Assembly: GCA_015680685.1 (NCBI GenBank)
Contig: MNCI01024940.1
Location: 350,334 to 414,333, forward strand
DNA: 64,000 bases
Reading direction: 5' to 3'
Source: Gnetum montanum
Taxonomy: Eukaryota; Streptophyta; Gnetopsida; Gnetales; Gnetaceae
In this document: positions 33,067 through 43,963 of the stretch, piece by piece
Position numbering within the stretch: the stretch's first letter is position 1
Layout: every line of letters starts with the position of its first letter
Notes under the pieces: generated by a model
The model's database searches: none
What the model was told of the DNA's origin: nothing
Seen by the model: the letters and a program-made list of their open reading frames with translations, nothing else
Translations under genes and position numbers: made by a program

Positions 33067-35725
33067 ACCAAATTTATAAGCATGCATGATCATTTGGCTA
33101 AAATTGGCCCAATCAACATATATGGGGAGAGGTACCATTCTCCTTTAGAGTGGCATTTTGAAGGGCACTCTAGGGAGAACTCTCCCAGTGAGGGTTCTCT
33201 CAAACAAAACACTCTTTGAAAGGCTTCTCTAATGGAGGGCGCTCTCAAGAAGAATTCTCTCATAAAGGGTGATCTCATAGAAAATTCTCTTAAGGATAAC
33301 ACTCTTAAGGATGGTATCACCAGGGAGACCACTCTTAAGGAGAGCATTCCAATGGAGGGTACTCTCCAAGAGAATGCTCTCAACAAGGGTTCTCTCGAGG
33401 AGAGCACTCTCACATGCATAATGCAAGGTGCTCTCAGGGAGAATGCTTTGAGGGAGGTTTCTTTGAGGGAGAGCATCCTCCGTGAGGGCATCCTCCAAGA
33501 GGGAGCTCTCAACAAGGGTGCTCTCGAGGAGAACACTCTCATGTGCATAGCAGAAGGCACTTTCTGGGAAAGTGCTCTCAAGGAGAAAAATCTTCGAAAG
33601 GCCACTCTAATAGAGGAGGCTCTCAAGAAGAACACTCTCAGGGATGGCACTCTTGAGGAGGAACCTCTCACAAAGAATGCTCTTAAGGAGGGTGTCTTCA
33701 AGGAGATCGCTCTTAGGGAGGATGTTCTCAAGGAGGGCACTCTTAGGAAGGGTGCTTTCTAACATAACACTCTCAATGAGGATGCTTTCAAGGAGAACAC
33801 TCACAAAAGTGTGCAAGGTGCTCTCATGGAGGGTTCTGTCAAGGAGAACGCTCTCACAGAGGAAGATCTAACGTAGAAAGCTCTCAGAGAGAATGCTCTC
33901 AAGGAGGGCACTCTCACAGAGAACGTTGTTAAGGAGAATGCTCTCGGGGAGGGTGTCCCAAGTGAGACTGATCTTAAGGACGGCATTCTAATGGAGTGCG
34001 CTCTCTAGGAGAATGCTCTCAACAAGGGGACTCTTGAGGAGAACACTCTCACATGTGTAACTCAAGATGCTCTTAGGGAGAATTCTCTGAGGGAGGTCAC
34101 TCTGAGGGAGAGCACTCTTTGAGAGGCTATCCTTTGAGAGGGAGCTCTCAATGAGGGAACTCTCAAGGAAAACACTCTCATGTGCATAGTGCTAGGCACT
34201 ATTGTGAAAGGTACTCTCAAGAAGAATGCTCTCTTAAAGGTTTCTCTAATGGAGAATTCTTTCAGAGAGGGTGATCTCATGGAGAATGTTCTTAAGAAGG
34301 ATGCTCTCAAGGAGGGCATCCTCAAGGATACCCCTCTCTAGGAGAGCATTCTCAAGGAGGGCACTCTTAGGAAGGGCACTCTCTAAAAGAATGCTCTCAA
34401 CTAGAGTGCTCTCAAGGTGAACACTCTCATGGAGGATGCTCTAATTGAGGCCACTCTTAAGGAGAACACTCTTAGGGAGGGTAGTCTCTAAGAGGGCACT
34501 CTTCAAGAAAACTCTCTCAATGAGGGTGCTTTAGGGAGAATTCTCCTAGTGAGGGCACTCTCAAAGAGAACACTCTTTGAAAGCCTGCTCTAACAAAGGG
34601 CACTCTCAAGAAGAACACTCTAGTGGAGGGTGATCTCATGGAGAATGCTCTTAATAAGGATTCTCTCAAGGAGGGTGTCCCTAGGAAGACCACTCTCAAG
34701 GAGGGCACTCTCCAAGAGAATGCTCTCAATAAGGGCACTCTTGAGAATAACACTCTCACATGTGTAACACAAGGTGCTCTTAGGGAGAACACTTTGAGGG
34801 AGGTCGCTCTAAGGAAGAGCACTCTCTATGAGAGTACCCTCCAAGAGGGAGCTCTCAAGGAGAACACTCTTATGTGCATAGCACAAGCCACTCTTGAGGA
34901 AGGTGCTCTCAAGGAGAAAAATCTTCAAAAGGTTTCTCTAATGGAGGAGCCTCTTAAGGAGAACACTCTTAGGGATGGCACTCTTAGGGAGGGCGCTGTA
35001 ATGGAGAATGCTCTTAAGAAGGATGCTCTCAACAGGGGCATCCTTAGGAAGATTGCTCTTAAGAAGGACATTCTCAAGGAGGGCACTCTTAGGAAAGGTG
35101 CCCTTCAATATTACGCTCTCAATGAGGATGATCTTGAGGAGAACACTCACAAGGATAATGCTCTCAAGGAAAACACTCTCAAGGAGAATCCTCTCATGAA
35201 GGTAGATCTAATGTAGAAAGCTCTTTGGGAGAACGCTCTCAGGAAGGGCACTCTAACAGAGAATTCTCTTAATGAGGATGCTATCAAAGATGGCATTCTC
35301 AAGGAGATAGCTCTCAGAAAGGGTATTCTTAGGGAGGGAACTCTTAGAAATGGAACTCTCCAAAAGAACACTCTGAATGCGGGCACTCTTGAGGTGAACA
35401 CTCTCACATGTGTAATGCAAGGTGCTCTCATGGACAACGCTCTCATGGAGGGTGCTCTCAAAGAGAATTCTCTTAAAAAGGCCACTTGAACAAAGGCTGA
35501 TCTTAGGGAGAACACTCTCAATAAGGGTTCTCTAAAGGAGGGCACTCTTCGATAGAAGGCTATCAACAAGGGCACTCCAGGGAGAATGCTCCTAGTGAGG
35601 GCCATCTGAAAGAGAACACTCTTTGGAAGGCTACTCTAATGGAGGAAAATCTTAAGGAGAATTCTCTCAAGAAGTGTTTCCTCATCAAGATCGATCTATA
35701 AGAGGGCATTCTAATGGAGGGCACT
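33067..35725 (+). repeat. Satellite A, second block, with border hinge
   Basis: The hinge (33,067-33,130) joins satellite B to A. The array then runs in 15-bp units to the 5' LTR of C. Spacer words of the type CACATGYRTAAYRCAAG recur at about 33,409, 34,051, 34,757 and 35,406, about 640-700 bp apart, with a companion ATGTGCATAGYR word about 120-130 bp after each. This indicates a higher-order unit of about 650 bp. Confidence 0.9.
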
Positions 35726-36109
35726 TGAAACACCACAAAAATTTTGGTTAACACTTGTAGACAGAAATTGAGCTAAGTCATGTTGGTCCCCGGCATGACC
35801 AAGCTTGAAAGCCTCAAAAACAAAATCAAATAGAGCATAATTGAATAAGAAAGAGTTCCCTAGGATCCACAGGTGACTACATTAGCATCTAACATTAGGA
35901 ATTTCATGTTTTAGATTCAAAATACTTGGGTTTGACCAAGTATAAGCTCTACACACTGGGCTATACGCTAGCTAGCGTATAGGCCAGCGTATGGTAAATT
36001 TTTTGCCCCAAAAATGAGCTAAAACATGCCATGATTGAGTATTTGGACTCCCTAGGACCTTCCCCAAGGGCTCTAATAGCTCTCAGCATTCTAAAAATCA
36101 AGTTTTGGG

Positions 36110-37000
36110 CCCTAAATGATGCATTTTCAAGTGTATATGATGGGCACACCTTGGTATACGCTAGCCAGCGTGTAGCGTAGCGTATACCACCAAAAATGGC
36201 CCAAAATAGGCTCTAAAGAGTAATATTTTCACTTGTAATTGACTCTTGTGGGTAGGGCAGCTATTGGGCATCATCATAGGCACCTAAGAATTAAGTTTTG
36301 ACCTTGAAATGATGCATTTTCAAGTGTATACGTTGGGCACACCTTGGTATACGCTGGCCAGCGTATACCACCAAAACAGGCCCAAAATAGGCACTAAAGA
36401 GCAATATTTTCACCTAGAATTGACTCTTACGGGTAGGGTACTATTGGGCATCATCACAAGAATCTGAGAATCAAGTTTTAACCATCAAATGATGCATTTT
36501 CGTGTGTATATGCTGGGTACACCCTGCTATACGCTGGCCAGCATATAGCCCAGCGTACACCACCAAAAATGGCCCAAAATAGGTCAAAGAGAAATGTTTT
36601 CACATAAAATCAACTCCTAGAGGTAGAAAAGCTATTGAGAATCATCACTAGCTCCTAAAGATCAAGTTTTGACCTTAAAATGATGCATTTTCATGTGTAT
36701 ACGCTGGGTACACCTTGCTATACGCTGGCTAGCGTATAGCCCAAAGTATACCACCATGAACAGGGTAAATCAGGCACTTTTGGGAAATTTTTCAACCTGG
36801 AATCGATCCTCAGGAAATGGAAAATAATCCTACAAGGTCATAGGATTCAATAAAACTTCAATTTTGGGCTTCCAGCAAGCCATTTTCACCTGTTTACGCT
36901 AAGCACACCTTGGTATACACTGGTCAATGTATAGCCCAGCGTACTCCACCAAAACAGGCCCGAAATTGCATCGAAATGAAGTCAAAATTGACATCCAAAC
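36110..37000 (+). repeat. Palindromic ~190-bp subrepeats in the C 5' LTR
   Basis: The landmark GATGCATTTTCAAGTGTATA recurs at about 36,117, 36,312, 36,491 and 36,684, with a weaker unit near 36,885. Each unit continues into TACGCTGGGYACACCTTG, then a box that in its best form is the perfect 16-bp palindrome TACGCTGGCCAGCGTA (near 36,351), then ACCACCAAAAAYGGCCC. The same set lies in the 3' LTR at about 44,355-45,210. Confidence 0.88.
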
Positions 37001-37480
37001 ACACTAGAGGATCGGTAACACTCAAGCATCAAGGGACAAGAACCAGTGTATAGATTCAGACATCCAACATGGTAATTCATGAGGTGTACGCTGAGGTGTA
37101 TGCTGAGATTGACGCTGAGGCTAACGCGGGCGTACACACACTAGATGCCCAATCCCATATGCTGAATGCTATACGTGAATGCCAACACACGCTAGAGCAT
37201 TTCAAGACATGTTGAGGCCAAAAATAATAGGCCAAAGCATGGATCCAGAAGCTAGAGACATCATTGTTATTGTAGCATACAAATTCTTTTGTAAATTTTA
37301 AGTTTTTTGAGAGTTCCAAGCCTATACGTTGGGTGTTCATACGCCAACGTGTACGCTACATGTTGTACAGTTGTAATGTATCCTACACTCAGTAAATGCA
37401 GCACCTATCTCTTGATCCAAATTTTTCTCACCTCATAGCCACTCATCTCCTTCCAGATCTGAATCTAACGCCCAAGATCT

Positions 37481-37487
37481 TATAAAA
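37481..37487 (+). promoter_or_regulatory. LTR TATA box (C, 5' LTR)
   Basis: TATAAAA in CTTATAAAAACCCCAATTTT. The 3' LTR has the same block at 45,734-45,740. The repeat of position and context in both LTRs supports its role as the element promoter. Confidence 0.7.
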
Positions 37488-38061
37488 ACCCCAATTTTTC
37501 ACTAGATCAAGGTTCTCGATTTTTACAAACAGACACAAAAACTTGAATCTAGGACACTTAGAAAATCTGGGCATCAACCTCTACATGCTATGCATCAGAA
37601 TTAGATGCTGCATTTCCCTGCAATCCAAAGCCTGCATCTTCCAACACCCGTCATTACCGACCAGGGCTAAACGTCTGCCTTGTGATCAATCCACAACTAC
37701 ATTTTGACCGGTGCACAGTGTAATCATTTTTCAATACAAAATAGTTTATATTTTGCCTAGATTTATTGCATTTTTCATTATTTTTCCAGTTTACATTTAC
37801 ATTCTTATTTACGTTATTGTGCCTATTTACATTACGATTTACATTTAATGTGCATCATTTACACATAACCCAATGCATTGCAAAGTGAATACGTTGGGAA
37901 AGTCCTCGCTTGATCTGCATGTGGACCATTCAAGGCACTCTGCCTTCATCCATTCCATCTTTCCCTCAAGTGAAGGTAGGGTCTTTTGTATTTTTTCTAA
38001 GGATCTCTTGGTGTTTGTTTCATTCCAGCCTTGCATCGACGATTTTGGACGGTACAAAAAA

Positions 38062-38078
38062 TGGCACTAGAAGGATGG
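38062..38078 (+). other. Primer-binding site of C
   Basis: TGGCACTAGAAGGATGG, five bases after the LTR end. It differs from the P2 site (TGGTGCTAGAAGGAGGG) at three positions, all transitions or G/T changes. Confidence 0.72.
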
Positions 38079-38084
38079 TCATTT

Positions 38085-38880
38085 TTCTCCTAGATCTACG
38101 TCTTTCTATCCCAGATCTACCATCTATGATTACAGATCTACACCCTGTGACTGTAGATTTGCATTTTTTTGTTGCAAATCTACACCCTATGACTGCAGAT
38201 CTATGTTTTGTGACTACAGATCTACACCCTATGACTGTAGATCTACGTGTTGTGATTGCAGATCTGCATCCTGTGACTGTAGATCTGCATTTTGTGACTG
38301 CATATCTGCACCCTATGACTATAGATCTGTGTTTTTCTCTCTCATATCTACGCCACATCCAGTGTTCATATGCTATTCACCTGTATACGCTGCATCTTTA
38401 CTATTTTGTTTTGGCCAAAATTTTAATTTTTATAGTATACGCTATAGTTCACCTCCCCTATTGGCATTTGCACTTGCATTATATCCTTTTTATCATCTGT
38501 ATATGCTGTGCACAGTTGGTATATGCTGTGACACCTGCTCATACGCTGCCACCACTGTGTATACACTAAGTGTAGTGTATATGCTGCCACCTATATGTTG
38601 TTCCAACACTTAGCCAAAGTTTCTCCCATTTATGCTCTATACGTTGATGACACTTAGAAAATTTGTTGCTTACGTTGCAGTTTTTACACTTAGAAAATTT
38701 TTTGCTCATGCTACTATTTTTACACTTAGAAAACTTTTTTCTCACGCTGCTATTTTTACACTTAGAAAATTTTTTGCACACACTACACACTTAGCCTGAA
38801 ATACACTTGGCACTTATTAGCCAGCATGTACGTTGCCCCATAACACATCACCATGGAGTTATCTCAGAACTCTAACGCAC
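38085..38880 (+). repeat. C leader: AGATCTAC repeats and ACACTTAGAAAATTTTTTGC repeats
   Basis: From 38,085 to 38,345 there are about nine units of about 27-30 bp with GTAGATCTACACCCTATGACT-like sequence (core AGATCTACACCCTATGAC). From 38,350 to 38,600 the sequence is rich in TATACGCTG words. From 38,640 to 38,790 there are about four units of 42 bp with ACACTTAGAAAATTTTTTGC. Both families have relatives around exon 1 and intron 1 of the N1 antisense gene. No gene is seen in the leader. Confidence 0.7.
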
Positions 38881-38884
38881 ACAC

Positions 38885-41090
38885 CATCATAATCCTCACA
38901 CAAGAACAATACAACTTTATCTGTGTGAAGATTCAGGCCAACCTTCCCCTTGACATCACAGAACAGAAGGCAAAATGAAACTATGAGTGCATATACATGG
39001 GCAGTCATGAATTCATCCCCTCTGTATATGACATCATCCCCCTTTTTGAGCCTCACCATTGACTCATCTCCCAGCTCCTTTTGGTAAGAAGCCAAAACTC
39101 ATGGCAACCCACTGAGGAGCCCCAAAACCAACATGATGTAAATGACTTCGAGGCACAATCTAAAACTGAGGATTCATACCACACCCTCAGTCCTCGTGCC
39201 CATGTTAACCCATCATCCCACTTATGCATGGGACAAAAAATTCATCATTACGCATCAACGAGCACGCAAGCACTAGTGTCCAGACATGGATTACCCACAT
39301 CCACGTCCATGCAGTACATACCACACGTGCAAACACATGGGGCCCCTTTCATCACTTTTGCTCCACACATCCAGGTTGTCACTTCACAGTTTGTGGCTAG
39401 GCAAGAAACCATATCCCTTGTTCAAAAACCCACTCACTTCAATGTGCCACACCTTGCTACCACAAGTCCGAACGTTGCTCCATAGTAGCAACTAATGACA
39501 CAATCTCCCCAAACAACTAATCTTCCTACCGTTCAATATTTGGTAGAAGCAAAACAATGGATGCAAGGGTTAGCTGATGAGGTAAAGCATCTCAAGACTA
39601 CCAACATCGAAGCAGTTAAAGTACTGGACTTCTACCACGGTGATCCAATTAACTCTTTAGTGCCATTGTTAGCTTTACCTAAGGGAATCACACTACCCCA
39701 GTTAACCAAGTACAATGGCAAGGGAGACCCAAACACTCACTTGGTCATGTTCTGGTCAGAGACTCTATTGCTTCAAGCTTAACCCCATGAAATCTTGTGT
39801 GTGTTCGCTATGTCCTTAATGGGCGTAGCCTGAGATTAGTACCAAGCCCTGCCATGTAACTCCATATCCTCTCTTGAAGATCTATTACACCAGTTTGTTA
39901 CCAGGTTTAAGTACAACCTGAAGCCTGAAGCAACACTAGACACTCTGATAAAGGTGAAACAAGCACCACTAGAGCCTATGTAGAAGTTCATTCAACGATG
40001 GAGTGCAGCCCTTAATGAACTTTATGAGCCCATCCATGAAACGTATTTGCTTACGATTCTAAAAGAAGTCGTGAATGACTTCGTTAAGTCAAAACTGTAC
40101 TACCTAAGCACTCAAATGTTGAGCCAAGCGTTCACACAGATCATGAACATAGAACAATATGCACAAACCAGCAATGATCCTACCTATGTGTCTTACAAAA
40201 ATGAACATGTTTCCAAGAAAAAGGCAACATCACCAATTGTAGCCACAAGTACAAAAACCACAAACAATAGTACCAACCTGACCACAACAAAAACAACCAC
40301 ATCGTAGCCCAAATTTCAATGCAAGGATCGCTCTAAGTACATGTTGCTACCCACACAACCTTCTGAACTACTAGAGAAACTCCTCAAAACCAAGCAAATC
40401 CAATACAAACAAGTGGCAAAGAATGCCCACCGAAGATACAATAGGTACTGCAAGCTACTAAGGAACCCCACCTTAGTAGTGCCAAACAAGCCCTCGATCC
40501 CATGACACTTCAAGTTAGATCAATTTTGTCACTACCGCCAAATGTCTTATCACAATACCAACAACTATCCTGCCTTACAGGATGATCTTTAGACAATCAT
40601 AGAACGAGGCCAACTCAACATCAACACTCTAAGTCAACCTAGCACAAATGATGCCTCCTATGTCATAAACTCTATTGGCATAGATAGTAAGCCTAAACCT
40701 GTGTACCAACCTTTTTTGATCCATGTGCCTCCCAGAAAGGCAAAAATCCCCTCCGCCTCCATGAGCAAGGGACCTCCCATCATCATCAAGGTGCCACCTA
40801 GAGCACCGACAACACCTTTTGTGGTCAAAGTACCACCGCAATCGTCCGCTAAGACGTTAAACTGGCATGATACACCGACCACAACCGCAAAGAAACCTTT
40901 CATCATTTAGGTGCCACAACAAGCTAGTCAAACAACAATGACACCTCCCAAACTACCATTTTTCATAAAGGTGCCACCACACGATGGCCCCTCACCTACC
41001 CAGAGCCCAACCATAGGCAATGTCTCAACCTCTTCTCCCTCAAGAGTCAACCTTGCCAACAACATGGGTAAGCCTACCAAATGGTAGTAG
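38885..41090 (+). pseudogene. gag of C
   Basis: Plus-strand gag. LTQEQYNFICVKIQANL lies at about 38,900-38,950, followed by a stop-containing linker. The 39,081-39,485 segment is rich in His, Thr and Pro. The capsid core reads VLDFYHGDPINSLVPL, LPQLTKYNGKGDPN (39,696) and MSLMGVA followed by a stop, then FIQRWSAALNELYEP and FVKSKLYYL (40,080). The zinc knuckle is broken (FCHYRQMSYHNTNNY near 40,525): the Gly and last Cys are lost. Downstream come PPIIIKVPPRAP, PFVVKVPPQ and PFFIKVPP repeats (40,700-40,990). Not functional. Confidence 0.83.
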
Positions 41091-41269
41091 AAGAAGAAAA
41101 ACGAACAATGAACAACATCCACAGTAGAAGAAAATGCCACACCTAGTACATAGCAACCGAATGCTGGGAGCCCTACCCCTAATCCCAAACAAACCAGGCC
41201 CAAGCCTTTGACCCATATAGAGGCAACCAACACAACGGCAAATAACACGGACTTTGTAGCTACATTGGC

Positions 41270-42272
41270 CTAGGTGAAACAAATGCTCAAACAAAAGAAT
41301 ACAACCATGAGCTTGTACGACCTAGTCATGATATCATCAGCCCATCATGAAGCCTTAGCGCAAACGTTAGCATCCATTCCTATTACAGAGGACATCCCTG
41401 CTAACATGGAATCCATCCATGCAATGATTTCACAACACACACCACAAGGATTAGGTTCAAATACCCTAACCTTCTGTGATGATGTAGTTAAAGTCAACCC
41501 CAAATGAGGGCAGGTCACAACAGCTCCATTTTCCATTAGCGTATGTGTTGGACAATGTACCATTCGCAGAGTGCATGTTGATGATGGCGTGACAACAAAC
41601 ATAGTTCTATACTTCGTCATCGACAAACTAGGCATGGCAGACAAGATCATTCCAACAAAAATCACATGTCTATAATCCTTCAACAGATCATGTGTCATAG
41701 TCAAGGGCACAATTAAGCTAGCCTTCGTGGTAGGTGAACAATTCCCCACCAGCGTGGAATTCACTGTCATAGAAGAGATGCCCAGTTTCAACATGATTCT
41801 TGGCAGACCTTGGCTAGTGCAACAATGAGCTATTTCCTCACCGATACTTCAAGAAATCCACCTTTCAGACGAAGGTGGAAAAGTCATTATACATGGCGAC
41901 AACAGTCCCTTTCAAGCTGACCACAACATAGACATGTCACGGGTCTTGAAAGAGAAGCCTCTTGATGCAACACACACGACAACAAATGCAACACCTAGAG
42001 CCAAAATGCCAGGACGAGTGGCCACCAATATAGTATTTAGAGCTAAAATGCCCAAATGAGTGGTGAAAACCATAAGCCTCCCAGTGGAGCCTAAGCCTAA
42101 AATCCTTCCAAAACCACATCTGGTTAGGAGACAACCACACGATCAAAGCACCCCTGCTACCAAAAACAAGCTGGATCTCCACACACTCTTCACATTCTTT
42201 CATGATGCATATGTCATGTTCATTTGTATTGTACTAGCTTACACATTCTCTCATGGCCCGAAAAGGCCTTAA
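41270..42272 (+). pseudogene. Retropepsin-like protease region of C
   Basis: It opens with TTMSLYDLVMISSAHHEAL (41,305), then LASIPITEDIPAN. The active-site block is RRVHVDDGVTTNIVLYFVI (41,567-41,625). FVVGEQFPTSVEF and FNMILGRPWL (41,787-41,817) follow, then AISSPILQEIHLSDEGGKVII. The C-terminal tail is Lys/Pro-rich and ends at 42,272 (SHGPKRP). No RT follows. Stops at 41,507, 41,674, 41,827 and 42,059 interrupt it. The acidic residue after the catalytic Asp is shared with P2 and N1. Confidence 0.85.
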
Positions 42273-42399
42273 ACTACCACCTTTTCACATTGTTTTCTAT
42301 TTACTTGTGCATTTTAGTTCATGTTTTCTATAGTTTCTATTTAACATTGGTTTCTGTAGTTGCTTTTATTTACAGGATCATATGGGTGCATACACATGC

Positions 42400-42790
42400 A
42401 TCCACACCAACAATCCTGGCATCATGACTTAAAACTGATACCACACATCATCCTAGCATCATGATGGTAAAATGATACCACAAACTCGTCCTAGCATCAT
42501 GATGGTAAATTGACACCACCAGTCACACTCATAACACACACTATTGTCCTGGCATCATGATGGTCAAATGATACCACAAAGCATCCAGTATGACATTAAA
42601 TTACCACAGTTTTGTCCACCAGAGTCTGCTAAGACTATAAACTAGCTTACCTCTTCATAGTCTGCCACGACTATAAACTAGCATCGCACCATCCACTACG
42701 ACGACAAACTGGCAACATCCAATGGGTTATGATGTAAAAATAACCCATGACAGTCTCCTAAGACTATAAACTAGAAAGATCATCTCTGGC
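42400..42790 (+). repeat. Tandem repeats after the C protease
   Basis: First, about four units of roughly 40-60 bp with TCCTAGCATCATGATGGTAA then a TGAYACCAC end (42,420-42,600). Then about four units with GTCTGCYACGACTATAAACT and AGCA (42,600-42,780). They sit where RT would be expected, as in the intergenic repeats of P1 and N1. Confidence 0.75.
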
Positions 42791-43963
42791 ACATTCATTT
42801 GCTACTGTAATTCATGACATTTCTTTATCAATGCCTACCTCATCATTCATCACATCGGCTCTGACAACACTATTGCTGCTCATTTTTTTTGCCTTAAGTT
42901 TCACATGATGCCTCCATTTGCATCAGCCACATTCGTGTCTAAAGTGTTTGCTAAGTCATTCACTTGTGGTTTTCTTGTCTTCTTGGAGAGTTGTGTTTGC
43001 AGGATGACACCCAGTGGTGCTCATACATGGATACACTTCATCACAGTGACAAGGTACCACATTGTTTCTGATGCATGCAACCAGGTTAATCAATCTGTTC
43101 AAAAGTACATTCCCAGTTCTCGATACATTCTCCATTTCCCCAACACCCTCATTCCCTTTCCTACCCAATTATAGTTCCCAGATACACCCAGTACACCCCA
43201 AGAATTTGAGCACACTGTTGCACGCTACGACACTCTCAAGAAGTCGTAACACACAACACGACACATGACCATGAGTGCAAAATTGATAGAAAGCTCTTTC
43301 CAAAAACAAGAAGTTTACATTTTTTCCAAAAAAAAGAAGAAAAAGAAAAAGAAAAAGAAAAATAAAAGATCAAAGATCAAAGAGAAAAATAAACCACAAG
43401 ACCCTTGGCACTTCCCATACAAGCCCCAGGAGGGAAGGCAGTTGTCTTGGAAAGAACCGTTTCTGTCTCACACCATCATGTTTCACCTCACTGCATGGCT
43501 TTGGCTATTGGACAATGGATTTCCCTAAACCTAACACAAGGGTCCTATTTCTCCAAAGAACACATAACCTCATCATGTGACTTTGGTTATTATAATAAGT
43601 TCTCTTAAACCTGATACGAGAGTCTTGTTCCTCCAAAGGACGCACACCTCATGCCGTGGTCCCAAGTCTGCCAAATACTGGCTATTGACAAGGACCAACA
43701 TGAGTCGTTAGCATAGATGAACACTCCTCTCCCATACCAGCATAATCCCTTGATCAATTTCCAATCCCACAGTTGCAAACATCTCCCCTAGACATCATCT
43801 CGAAACTTCATTTCCAAATCCCAAGTACTTCTGAACACGGTGCGATGACATTTGGCCAAGTGCCAAAGGACAATGTTTGCTACTAGTTTGCTTATAGTGT
43901 TTTCAACTTCTTTGTCAACACCTCTTGGGTCGATTCCTCCAAGAGTCAACAAAGAGAAGCTAA
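42790..43963 (+). other. 3' non-coding region of C
   Basis: No recognisable gene or domain. It holds a purine microsatellite of AAAAAG/AAGAA units at about 43,328-43,365, followed by AAAGATCAAAGATCAAAG. The bases before the 3' LTR (CAACAAAGAGAAGC, 43,947-43,960) are a reasonable polypurine tract for plus-strand priming. Confidence 0.55.

Larger units (their letters stand above)
35726..38056 (+). repeat. 5' LTR of C (2.33 kb)
   Basis: Starts TGAAACACCACAAAAATTTT and ends GGACGGTACA, and aligns along its whole length with 43,964-46,309. U3 has about five subrepeats of 180-195 bp. TATAAAA is at 37,481-37,487. Downstream are AATGTATCCTACACT and T-rich R/U5 sequence. Confidence 0.92.

Noticed and set aside
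22342-35725. Possible telomeric or classical centromeric identity of the satellites
   Set aside because: No TTTAGGG-type runs are present, and neither the 15-bp nor the 29-bp unit has the 150-180-bp length usual for plant centromere satellites. Location cannot be inferred from sequence.
42905-43174. 89-codon frame after the C protease
   Set aside because: No recognisable domain, no homologous block in relatives, and it lies in the untranslated 3' region.
43265-43528. Lysine-rich 87-codon frame
   Set aside because: Produced by an AAAAAG/AAGAA purine microsatellite in the 3' non-coding region of element C.
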